DNA of 64,000 nt from an uncultured Bariatricus sp. (GTDB lineage: Bacteria; Bacillota; Clostridia; Lachnospirales; Lachnospiraceae). The stretch is from positions 1 to 64,000 of the forward strand of contig CAKRFP010000001.1 in NCBI GenBank assembly GCA_934320645.1. Direction: 5' to 3'. The position numbers and the translations under genes were made by a program. Below are positions 1 through 6,445 of this stretch, piece by piece (position 1 is the stretch's first letter; every line of letters begins with the position of its first letter). The notes beneath the pieces are model-generated. The model saw nothing but the letters and a program-made list of their open reading frames with translations, was not told the origin of the DNA and searched no databases.

Positions 1-46
1 TTCTTTTTTACTGTTGTGAAGCAGTTCCTCACGCGACAGCTTTAAT

Positions 47-75
47 AGAATACCATATCCATCTAAGCTTGTCAA
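47..75 (-). promoter_or_regulatory. leftward sigma-A promoter, proximal of a tandem pair
   Basis: On the minus strand a perfect TTGACA box (70-75) is followed after 17 bases by TATTCT (47-52). The transcript would start near position 40 and leave the window on the left. Its first bases can form a hairpin (GTGA 15-18 with TCAC 28-31, within CTGT/ACAG arms). The gene served lies outside the window. Confidence 0.7.
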
Positions 76-151
76 CAGTTTTTTTCTTTGTCCACTTTGT
101 GATCCCTGCATGCCACTCCTTAGTCTCTGTCTCGATCAGCGAACGAATGTT

Positions 152-180
152 ATCTTACCACGGCTTCCCTGAATTGTCAA
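152..180 (-). promoter_or_regulatory. leftward sigma-A promoter, distal of a tandem pair
   Basis: On the minus strand TTGACA (175-180), a 17-base spacer and TAAGAT (152-157). It points the same way as the promoter at 47-75, about 105 bases further upstream. Two near-consensus promoters in tandem are typical of rRNA operons and other very strongly expressed genes. That reading is an inference, because the transcribed gene is not in the window. Confidence 0.65.
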
Positions 181-245
181 TGTTGTTTTTATATTTTGCG
201 CAATTCAGAATATTCTGATAATTCATTATGTCAATCGGGACGATC

Positions 246-470
246 TCATCTTTTTCTGATCACATTCGCTGGACATACTTCCACACACTCTGCAGCCTTC
301 TCTTATAATATGGTCAACATTCTGTTCTGCAGCATCTTCGATTTTAAAGTTTTCTCTTATTATATGCTCCGACACACAGAGATCAAAATACTCCCCTTCG
401 CTTCATAATTTTGAAATACTTCTAGTGCTGTCCTTGTATCACCGGATCAATTTCTTTTCCTTTTGCTGGC
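246..470 (-). pseudogene. possible decayed gene with a ferredoxin-like end
   Basis: No intact gene lies between 181 and 522. On the minus strand, however, protein-like pieces occur in successive frames. One frame reads EHIIRENFKIEDAAEQNV. A shifted frame then reads AAECVEVCPANVI and stops at 246-248. The CxxxCP pattern with ANVI is typical of the 4Fe-4S ferredoxin second-cluster region. Stops and frame changes separate the pieces. I read this as a possible relic of a ferredoxin-domain protein. The pieces are short, so chance similarity is not excluded. Confidence 0.22.
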
Positions 471-522
471 AATCTAGCACCACTTTTTTTAAACGTTATG
501 CCGAAAATACTTCTTAAATTCT

Positions 523-1524
523 CTATGCATCTTTTTTAATTTCTGAATATAACTTCTGTAGCTGTTCCCCTACTTTCTGCAGGCTTTTATCGCATGCCAC
601 CTTTCTTTCTGCTTTTTTTACTGTACTGACATCATTTTCAAAAACCTTCCCTAGTTTTTCACAAAATTCATCTGTATCTTTTGCTTTGTAAACTTCTTTT
701 TCGTTTTTCAGCCATCCTTCATACACCGGAATATCCCGTACAATTGCCGGTATCTCACAGGCAAGAGCCTCCAGAACTACAATTCCTTCTGTCTCTTCGT
801 AACTCATAAATGCAAATGCATCGGCGCCACAATATGCGTCTCGTAACTCATCCGACCTCACAAAGCCTGCAAATAATACATTCTCTGGTTTCTTCAGGAT
901 CGCTTCTTTCACCTCTGCCGTCACCAGACTTTCATTTCCTCCACCAAACCAGATAAACTGCACATCCGGCATCTTTTTTGCCAGTTCCAGAAATTCAAAA
1001 ATCCCTTTTCGCTGAATCAGATGTCCGACAGAAATCACAACTTTCTGATTTGCCACCAGATGATATTTTTCGCGAAATCGTTTTCCGGCCTCCAAATTCG
1101 GCTTAAAGAATTCTGTATCCACTCCGTTTGTGATCGAATAAATTTTCCGTTTCAGCCCATATCCTTCCAGTAGTTTCTGCGAATATTCGGTCGGCGTCAC
1201 GATCACGTCACCTAGATTATAGCAAAAGCAGATCCATTTCTTAAAAAGCGGTGCTGCAAGATTTGAACCGATAAAGGAATTCTTGAAATCTTCCATTGTG
1301 GAATGTCCATAGTAAATAACTTTTTTCTTCTGCAATTTTGCGATGCAGGCTGCGATCACCGAGTCCGGAAGAACTGTATTCATATGCACAACTGTTGCAT
1401 CCTTCCACCTGTCCGCGTGGGATGCATGCATGGCATTCAGCATTTTTTCCTGATGTTCGATTGCCTTTCCGACACCGCTTTTTTCTACGATAGAAAGTCC
1501 TCCCCTGTATACATATGTTTTCAT
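523..1524 (-). CDS. GT4 glycosyltransferase, probable diglycosyl-diacylglycerol synthase (CpoA/DgdA-like)
   Basis: A GT-B fold glycosyltransferase of family GT4, 333 residues. The N-terminal part contains HSTMEDFKNSFIGSN, a signature I associate with the CpoA/DgdA enzymes that add a second sugar to monoglycosyl diacylglycerol. The C-terminal part has GVDTEFF, the SVGHLIQRKG donor-site segment and the EETEGIVVLE EX7E motif. A start 21 bases further upstream is open, but the internal ATG at 1524 has GGAG at the right distance and begins MKTYVYRGG. The gene is last of three on the minus strand, after another GT4 enzyme and a VTT membrane protein, which supports a role in membrane glycolipid synthesis at the inner face of the membrane. 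The exact sugars cannot be read from sequence. Confidence 0.8.
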   Translation of the reverse strand: MKTYVYRGGLSIVEKSGVGKAIEHQEKMLNAMHASHADRWKDATVVHMNTVLPDSVIAACIAKLQKKKVIYYGHSTMEDFKNSFIGSNLAAPLFKKWICFCYNLGDVIVTPTEYSQKLLEGYGLKRKIYSITNGVDTEFFKPNLEAGKRFREKYHLVANQKVVISVGHLIQRKGIFEFLELAKKMPDVQFIWFGGGNESLVTAEVKEAILKKPENVLFAGFVRSDELRDAYCGADAFAFMSYEETEGIVVLEALACEIPAIVRDIPVYEGWLKNEKEVYKAKDTDEFCEKLGKVFENDVSTVKKAERKVACDKSLQKVGEQLQKLYSEIKKDA

Positions 1525-1625
1525 AAAATTCACTCCATTCCTCATATTTCATAATTTCCCAATACTTTGACCGCTTTTACATTTTTCACTGTGCCACTCG
1601 CTTATTTTATATGGCTAAACACAAT

Positions 1626-2258
1626 CTATACTGAAAAGATTATTCTGAACGCTGTCGTAAGTCCCAGACTGTAAAGTGCAATGGAAAATGGTTTTCCAAG
1701 TACGATCACGGCGGCAAACTGTTTCCAGGTCATTTTAGTTGTTCCGGCAAGGTAACACAGGAAATCATCCGGTGCTACCGGGAAAAAGATTGCCAGTGCA
1801 AACAGTTTCAAAAATTTGCTGTCCTTCTGTGTCCAGCTGTCATATTTCTGAATCATCTTTTCGGAAAACATTTTACGCAGAACCGGTCTGCCAATCGTTT
1901 TGGAAATTCCAAATGCTGCCATTGATCCGATGCAGATTCCGATATAATTGTAGATAAATCCAAACCACGGCCCGAAAAAGATCACTCCGCCAAGGCAGCT
2001 GATTCCTCCCGGAAGAATCGGAATAATCACCTGCACGATCTGGATCAGTACAAAAACTAGCATTCCAATATAACCAAATTTCCGGATAAATGCCTGCAGC
2101 GTATCCACTGACTTTAAAATGCCACTTTTATACGCCCAGACTGCAAGAATCGCACACACCGCCAGTCCTGCTATCGAAATCAGATTCAAAAGTCCTGTCA
2201 GGTTTTTCTGCTCACTATGCTGCGTTTGAATACCGGTATCTTCTGATCTGCTGCTCAT
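1626..2258 (-). CDS. VTT-domain (TVP38/TMEM64, DedA-like) membrane protein
   Basis: A 210-residue integral membrane protein of the TVP38/TMEM64 family. After a short polar N-terminus it has a first membrane helix (ISIAGLAVCAILAVWAY), then the VTT core with the re-entrant PILPGGISCLGGVIFFGPW segment, a charged cytoplasmic stretch, and the conserved FFPVAPDDFLCYLAG loop followed by a last helix. The reading frame is open further upstream, but the ATG at 2258 has GGAG seven bases before it and overlaps the end of the upstream glycosyltransferase by 44 bases. Related VTT/DedA proteins include lipid scramblases and undecaprenyl-phosphate flippases. Its position between two glycolipid glycosyltransferases suggests, by inference, movement of a lipid or glycolipid across the membrane. 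Confidence 0.82.
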   Translation of the reverse strand: MSSRSEDTGIQTQHSEQKNLTGLLNLISIAGLAVCAILAVWAYKSGILKSVDTLQAFIRKFGYIGMLVFVLIQIVQVIIPILPGGISCLGGVIFFGPWFGFIYNYIGICIGSMAAFGISKTIGRPVLRKMFSEKMIQKYDSWTQKDSKFLKLFALAIFFPVAPDDFLCYLAGTTKMTWKQFAAVIVLGKPFSIALYSLGLTTAFRIIFSV

Positions 2259-3387
2259 AGATTTTCTCCACTCTTCCGGCAAAATTTCCGGACGAAAATT
2301 TCTCTGCTGAATCAACGGCTTTGTCTTGCATTCTGCTTTTTGCATCCTCACTCATTCCTTTCCATTCCCGGATTCTTCCAAGAAAATCCTCTCTGTCATC
2401 ATACTGCCAGCCATTTTCTCCATCTGCCACAACCTGTTCCAAACAGCCATCTCTTCTGCACAGAAGCGGGATTCCCCCGGCAAGTGCCTCTGCATAAGTC
2501 ATTCCCTGTGTTTCACTGATTGATGCACTGACGAAGAGATCTCCTGCCTGATAATAGTGCCCGACCTCTTCCGGTGCGATCATTCCGGTAAAAATTACAT
2601 GTTCTGTAACCTTTAGCTCCTCCGCCTTTTTCTTCAACTCCGGAAGATGCGGTCCATCTCCCACCAGAAGCAGAATCACTCCATATTTTTCTGCCTCCTG
2701 CTGATACTCCAGCAGCTCCTCAATATTCTTTTCCTTTGCCATTCTTCCTACATATACCAGAACCAGTGCATCCTGTGGTATGCCAAGCTGCGCGCGGATC
2801 TTTTCCTGCCAGTCTTCCTCTTTGCACGCCTGATATTTTTCCAGGCTGATTCCAGATGGAATGACTTCCACCGGGCAAGATACCTGATACCCTTCCAGTA
2901 TCTTACGGATCTTGTCACTCGGCGCGATCAAGGTCTCTACTGCATTTGCAAGCTTCCTGGTCATCAGCTGCACGATATTTCTCCCCCACGCCTTCTGCGG
3001 TGAAAAATAATGGGTATAATCCTCGTACACCGTGTGATAGGTGTGTACAATCGGAATATGAAGCTCGGACGCAATCTTTTTTGCAAGGAAAAATGTGGAA
3101 AATTCACACTGGGAATGCACAATATCCGGTTTCCAGTCAAGCAGCATCTCCATATAATCGCCTGCTACTGTCGGAATCTTCACCCTTGCCTGTGGATAAA
3201 TGCATCCCATTCCAATCGATCCTGCGTAAATTACATCGCCTTCTATATAGGAATGGCATGTTCTTGATAAAGTGAGAATTTTCACTTCATGTCCTCTTTC
3301 CCTTAACTTTCTGGAAAGATTCATAACCGAAGTGACCACACCATTTATAACTGGTTCATACCAGTCTGTTGTAATCAATACTTTCAT
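2215..3387 (-). CDS. GT4 glycosyltransferase, probable diacylglycerol glucosyltransferase
   Basis: A 390-residue GT-B enzyme of family GT4. It starts with MKVLITTDWYEPVINGV, the glycine-rich acceptor-side loop of this group, then HTYHTVYEDYTHY in the middle and VIPSGISLEKY. The donor-binding half has VYVGRMAKEKN and the ETQGMTYAEALAGG EX7E region. The sequence is closest in style to the alpha-monoglucosyldiacylglycerol synthases of Firmicutes, which transfer glucose from UDP-glucose to diacylglycerol; the acceptor assignment is an inference. It is the first gene of the three-gene set. A good ribosome site (GGGAGGAAATTAA) precedes the ATG, and an 18-base palindrome (3423-3440) sits upstream. 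Confidence 0.8.
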   Translation of the reverse strand: MKVLITTDWYEPVINGVVTSVMNLSRKLRERGHEVKILTLSRTCHSYIEGDVIYAGSIGMGCIYPQARVKIPTVAGDYMEMLLDWKPDIVHSQCEFSTFFLAKKIASELHIPIVHTYHTVYEDYTHYFSPQKAWGRNIVQLMTRKLANAVETLIAPSDKIRKILEGYQVSCPVEVIPSGISLEKYQACKEEDWQEKIRAQLGIPQDALVLVYVGRMAKEKNIEELLEYQQEAEKYGVILLLVGDGPHLPELKKKAEELKVTEHVIFTGMIAPEEVGHYYQAGDLFVSASISETQGMTYAEALAGGIPLLCRRDGCLEQVVADGENGWQYDDREDFLGRIREWKGMSEDAKSRMQDKAVDSAEKFSSGNFAGRVEKIYEQQIRRYRYSNAA

Positions 3388-3422
3388 TTAATTTCCTCCC
3401 GTTATCCTTTTATGAGCTTAGT

Positions 3423-3440
3423 TTAACAGTCGATTGTTAA
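3423..3440. promoter_or_regulatory. operator-like palindrome upstream of the glycolipid operon
   Basis: TTAACA-GTCGAT-TGTTAA is a perfect inverted repeat with six-base arms, 36-53 bases upstream of the glycosyltransferase start at 3387. It overlaps a possible extended -10 element on the minus strand (TGTTAAACT). A second palindrome at 16214-16228 shares the ten bases ACAATCGACT. The regulator is unknown. Confidence 0.4.
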
Positions 3441-3544
3441 GATATTGGAAGGGCATTTCTAAATAAAGTTTAAAGAAATACGAAATATTCATTCAAGACA
3501 TGAAACCCGGATACACCTTCAGAATTTCCTATGAAAATATAAAA

Positions 3545-3788
3545 AATAGAACTAAACCCTTCATCTGAAACCACTCTTTTTTCGGTGGTTCCTGATGCGA
3601 ATTCAGTTCTATTATTCAGAAGTAGCACGCACTGGAAAGCCTGTTTTTTGCTTTGTAGACGATACAATAGCTTCAAAGACAAAGCCTTCGTTACAGGCTC
3701 TACATCCGATTGAAGATGCGTATTTTCACCAATCCCATTTAAGCTGTTTACTCATAATCAAATAAATAATTGGCAGATAATCTGGATA
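3545..3788 (-). ncRNA. candidate leftward small RNA ending in a long hairpin
   Basis: Minus-strand elements line up as a short transcription unit. There is a possible promoter at 3794-3822, about 180 bases without an open gene, then a hairpin whose outer arms AATAGAACT (3605-3613 read on the minus strand) and AGTTCTATT (3545-3553) match perfectly. Inner arms are GGAACCAC/GTGGTTTC. The hairpin is followed by TTTTTTATATTTTC on the minus strand, as expected for an intrinsic terminator. Such a transcript would be roughly 240 nt. It is an inference from signals only; a decayed gene would look similar. Confidence 0.3.
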
Positions 3789-3793
3789 AATTG

Positions 3794-3822
3794 TATTTAT
3801 GACCGAACGTCATTTTTTACAA
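3794..3822 (-). promoter_or_regulatory. possible divergent (leftward) promoter
   Basis: Minus strand: TTGTAA (3817-3822), a 17-base spacer, TAAATA (3794-3799). The spacer contains the palindrome at 3799-3813, so one DNA-binding protein could control both this promoter and the rightward one. The -10 box is weak. Confidence 0.35.
3799..3813. promoter_or_regulatory. TetR-type operator candidate for the YhgE/Pip operon
   Basis: ATGAC-CGAAC-GTCAT is an inverted repeat with perfect five-base arms, 92-106 bases upstream of the first YhgE/Pip gene. TGACCG-type palindromes are common targets of TetR-family repressors, which often sit next to yhgE genes. No TetR gene is present in this window, so a regulator would have to be encoded elsewhere. 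Confidence 0.4.
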
Positions 3823-3842
3823 TGGATTTTCAATGCTTTTTT

Positions 3843-3851
3843 TGTTATACT
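3843..3851 (+). promoter_or_regulatory. extended -10 promoter for the YhgE/Pip pair
   Basis: TGTTATACT gives an extended -10 element (TGn followed by TATACT at 3846-3851), 54 bases before the start codon at 3905. No good -35 box is seen at 17 bases, which is usual for extended -10 promoters. The downstream segment TGACATTTTTTACAAT partly repeats the sequence at 3808-3823. Confidence 0.45.
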
Positions 3852-3904
3852 ATGCTGTATAACAGCACTAAAAATGACATTTTTTACAATATGAGGAGGT
3901 TTAT

Positions 3905-6445
3905 ATGAAAAAGGTGCTTCAAATTTTTTGCAGGGATTTAAAGAGACTTATGCATAGTCCTGCTGCCGCTCTGGTTATGGTCGGCGTATGCATTCTTCCC
4001 TCTCTTTATGCCTGGTTTAACATTGCCGCCAATATGGATCCTTACGGCAATACACAGAATGTCAAGGTTGCGATCGCCAACTGCGATACCGGCAGCCATA
4101 CGGATTCGATGGATCTGAATGCCGGAGCCACAATCGTCCAGAATCTGAAAGAAAACCACCAGCTTGGATGGACTTTTGTCGATGAAAGTAAAGCTAAAAG
4201 CGGTGTCCGTTCTGGAAAATATTATGCAGCCATCGTGATTCCAAAAGATTTCAGTGAATCTCTGCTCAGTATCCTTTCCGGGGATTTAAAACAGCCACAA
4301 CTTGACTACTATATTAATGAAAAGAAAAATGCGATCGCGCCAAAGATCACTGCAACCGGTGCAAGCACGATCCAGCAGCAGATCAATGATACCTTTTCTT
4401 CGGTTGCTGCCGATTCTATCGCAAAAGTGGTACAGGAATCCGCCGGTACACTGACCGGCAAACTTGATTCAGCGAATTCCACACTGATGAAAGCACTTAG
4501 CGATACCCGCAAGAATCTTGCAGACTACCAAAAAGCTCTGGAACAATTTCAAAACACAGTAAAAAGTTCCGGTTCTTTGATTGATGATACGCTTGAAACA
4601 CTCGATTCCGTAAGTTCTGTTGCAACCTCTGGCTCTGCTGCACTTGCAGGCACAGCAGATCTGCTCACCGACAGCCGGGATGCCATGGGATCTTTCTCCA
4701 CTGAATTTGAAGGAAGCTTATCCGATGGTGAAACGCTTTTAAATAATGTATATACATCTACATCATTAAAGCTTGGAATCTTCGAAACAAAGGTGTCTCA
4801 GATCAACACAGCACTCGGAGACAGTATTTCTTCTGCTGACTCTTTAAACAAAAAGAATGCAGAAATCCTCCAGAAGCTTTCCGCACTTCACCAGCAGATT
4901 GGTAATAATTCCTCTCTTTCTGGCATGATTGGTGATAAAATCAATGAGCTTCAGGAACAAAATGCAGAGCTTCAGGAACTGATCGACTCTCTAAGCCGCA
5001 GTAATTCCGGTATTGGCAATGCCATCAATACCGCCAGCAGTACAAGAAACACGCTCGAAACACTTGCTGCACAGAATAAACAGACTCTGCAGAATTACAG
5101 AAGCAGCCTCAACCAGTCTCTTCTGCCGCAGATCAACCAGTCCCTCGACAGCCTTGCTGTTTTAAGCGGAAATCTTTCCTCCACATTAACCGGTGTAAGT
5201 CCGACGATTTCACAGTTGAAGACGATCCTTACCCAATTAAAAAGCAGTCTGAATGAAAGCGCAGATGCTCTTGGCCAGACCGGAGGTACTCTGACAACTG
5301 TAGACAGTGCTCTGGAAAATATTACTGCTGACTTAAAAGCGCTGCAAAGTTCCGAAGTCTATCAGCACCTGATCTCGCTGGAAAGAATTGATTCGGATTC
5401 CATTTCCGATTTCATGTCCTCTCCTGTTTCGATCAAATCAACTGTATTATATGATGTGGAAAACTATGGCTCCGGAATGGCTCCATTTTATACAAACCTG
5501 GCCCTCTGGGTTGGCGGTCTGATCCTGGTGTCCATTCTTAAGCAGGAAGTAGATAAAGACGAAACCATTTCCCGCTTTTCGCCGACAACTGCCTACTTTG
5601 GACGCTGGATGCTCTTTGTAGCAGCCGGACTGATCCAGGGCTTTATCGTATGTGTGGGTGATCTGTTGCTTTTGAAAGTACAGTGTGTCCATCCAGTCGC
5701 ATTTGTATGTGCCGGTATGCTCTGCTCCTTTGTATACGTCAACCTGATCTATGCAATGGCACTGACCTTTAAGCATATCGGAAAAGCACTCGCCGTTGTT
5801 CTGGTCATCTTACAGATCCCGGGTTCTTCCGGAACTTACCCGATCGAGATGACACCGGTATTTTTCCAGCGCCTGCATCCGCTTCTTCCGTTCTCTTACG
5901 GGATCGGCGCCATGCGTGAATGTATTGCAGGATTTTACAAAAATAACTATGCAAAGAATCTTCTGATCCTTCTGCTTTTCCTGCTCCTCGCATTCTTCAT
6001 CGGACTGGTGCTCAGACCTCTCCTGATGAATCTGAACCATCTGTTCGACAAACGTCTTGCCGAGACAGATCTGATGCTTGGTGAAACCGCAACCGATGAA
6101 CTTGCGCGTCCGCAGCTTACACTGATGATGAAAACCATGATGCAGGATGAAGAAGGCAGAGCCGATTTTATTTTACGTGTCAACCATTTTGAAAAGCGCT
6201 ATCCAAAACTGATCCGTACCGGATTTATCCTGATCCTTGTGATCCCGCTGATCTTTCTTCTTCTGATGTTCAGTCTGGAATCCAAGATCGTATACCTGAC
6301 ACTGTGGATCATTTCCCTGATCGTACTTGCCGTATATCTGATCTGCGTAGAATATATCCACGATAAAACCTCCAGACAGCTTTCCTATATCAACCTGTCT
6401 GAAGAAGAATTTCTTACAAAAATAAAGGAGGGAAAAGACGAATGA
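3905..6445 (+). CDS. YhgE/Pip domain membrane protein (first of a pair)
   Basis: An 846-residue membrane protein of the YhgE/Pip family, related to phage-infection protein Pip and YueB. Layout: cytoplasmic start, one membrane helix (about residues 17-37) ending in SLYAWFNIAANMDPYGN, an extracellular YhgE N-domain, a long coiled-coil region rich in Ser/Asn/Gln/Leu (about 180-490), then about five C-terminal membrane helices beginning near NYGSGMAPFYTNLALW. Beyond the usual last helix it carries an extra ~150-residue tail with two more hydrophobic helices, which its partner lacks. The family resembles ABC-2 type permeases and some members work in phage adsorption or type VII secretion; a function here is not known. 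AGGAGG precedes the ATG. The stop overlaps the next start by four bases (ATGA). Confidence 0.88.
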   Translation: MKKVLQIFCRDLKRLMHSPAAALVMVGVCILPSLYAWFNIAANMDPYGNTQNVKVAIANCDTGSHTDSMDLNAGATIVQNLKENHQLGWTFVDESKAKSGVRSGKYYAAIVIPKDFSESLLSILSGDLKQPQLDYYINEKKNAIAPKITATGASTIQQQINDTFSSVAADSIAKVVQESAGTLTGKLDSANSTLMKALSDTRKNLADYQKALEQFQNTVKSSGSLIDDTLETLDSVSSVATSGSAALAGTADLLTDSRDAMGSFSTEFEGSLSDGETLLNNVYTSTSLKLGIFETKVSQINTALGDSISSADSLNKKNAEILQKLSALHQQIGNNSSLSGMIGDKINELQEQNAELQELIDSLSRSNSGIGNAINTASSTRNTLETLAAQNKQTLQNYRSSLNQSLLPQINQSLDSLAVLSGNLSSTLTGVSPTISQLKTILTQLKSSLNESADALGQTGGTLTTVDSALENITADLKALQSSEVYQHLISLERIDSDSISDFMSSPVSIKSTVLYDVENYGSGMAPFYTNLALWVGGLILVSILKQEVDKDETISRFSPTTAYFGRWMLFVAAGLIQGFIVCVGDLLLLKVQCVHPVAFVCAGMLCSFVYVNLIYAMALTFKHIGKALAVVLVILQIPGSSGTYPIEMTPVFFQRLHPLLPFSYGIGAMRECIAGFYKNNYAKNLLILLLFLLLAFFIGLVLRPLLMNLNHLFDKRLAETDLMLGETATDELARPQLTLMMKTMMQDEEGRADFILRVNHFEKRYPKLIRTGFILILVIPLIFLLLMFSLESKIVYLTLWIISLIVLAVYLICVEYIHDKTSRQLSYINLSEEEFLTKIKEGKDE

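Larger units (their letters stand above)
3388..3904. other. gene-free interval with hairpins and operators
   Basis: No convincing protein gene in 517 bases. A 70-codon minus-strand frame at 3470-3682 starts with TTG, lacks a ribosome site, and is mostly made from an inverted repeat, so I do not call it. The interval holds the palindrome at 3423-3440, the 69-base hairpin at 3545-3613, and the control region of the YhgE/Pip pair at 3794-3851. It could be the site of a lost regulator gene or of a small RNA. Confidence 0.5.

Noticed and set aside
3470..3682. A 70-codon minus-strand frame in the interval before the YhgE pair
   Set aside because: TTG start without a ribosome site, and much of it consists of the two arms of the 69-base hairpin; treated as RNA or relic sequence.
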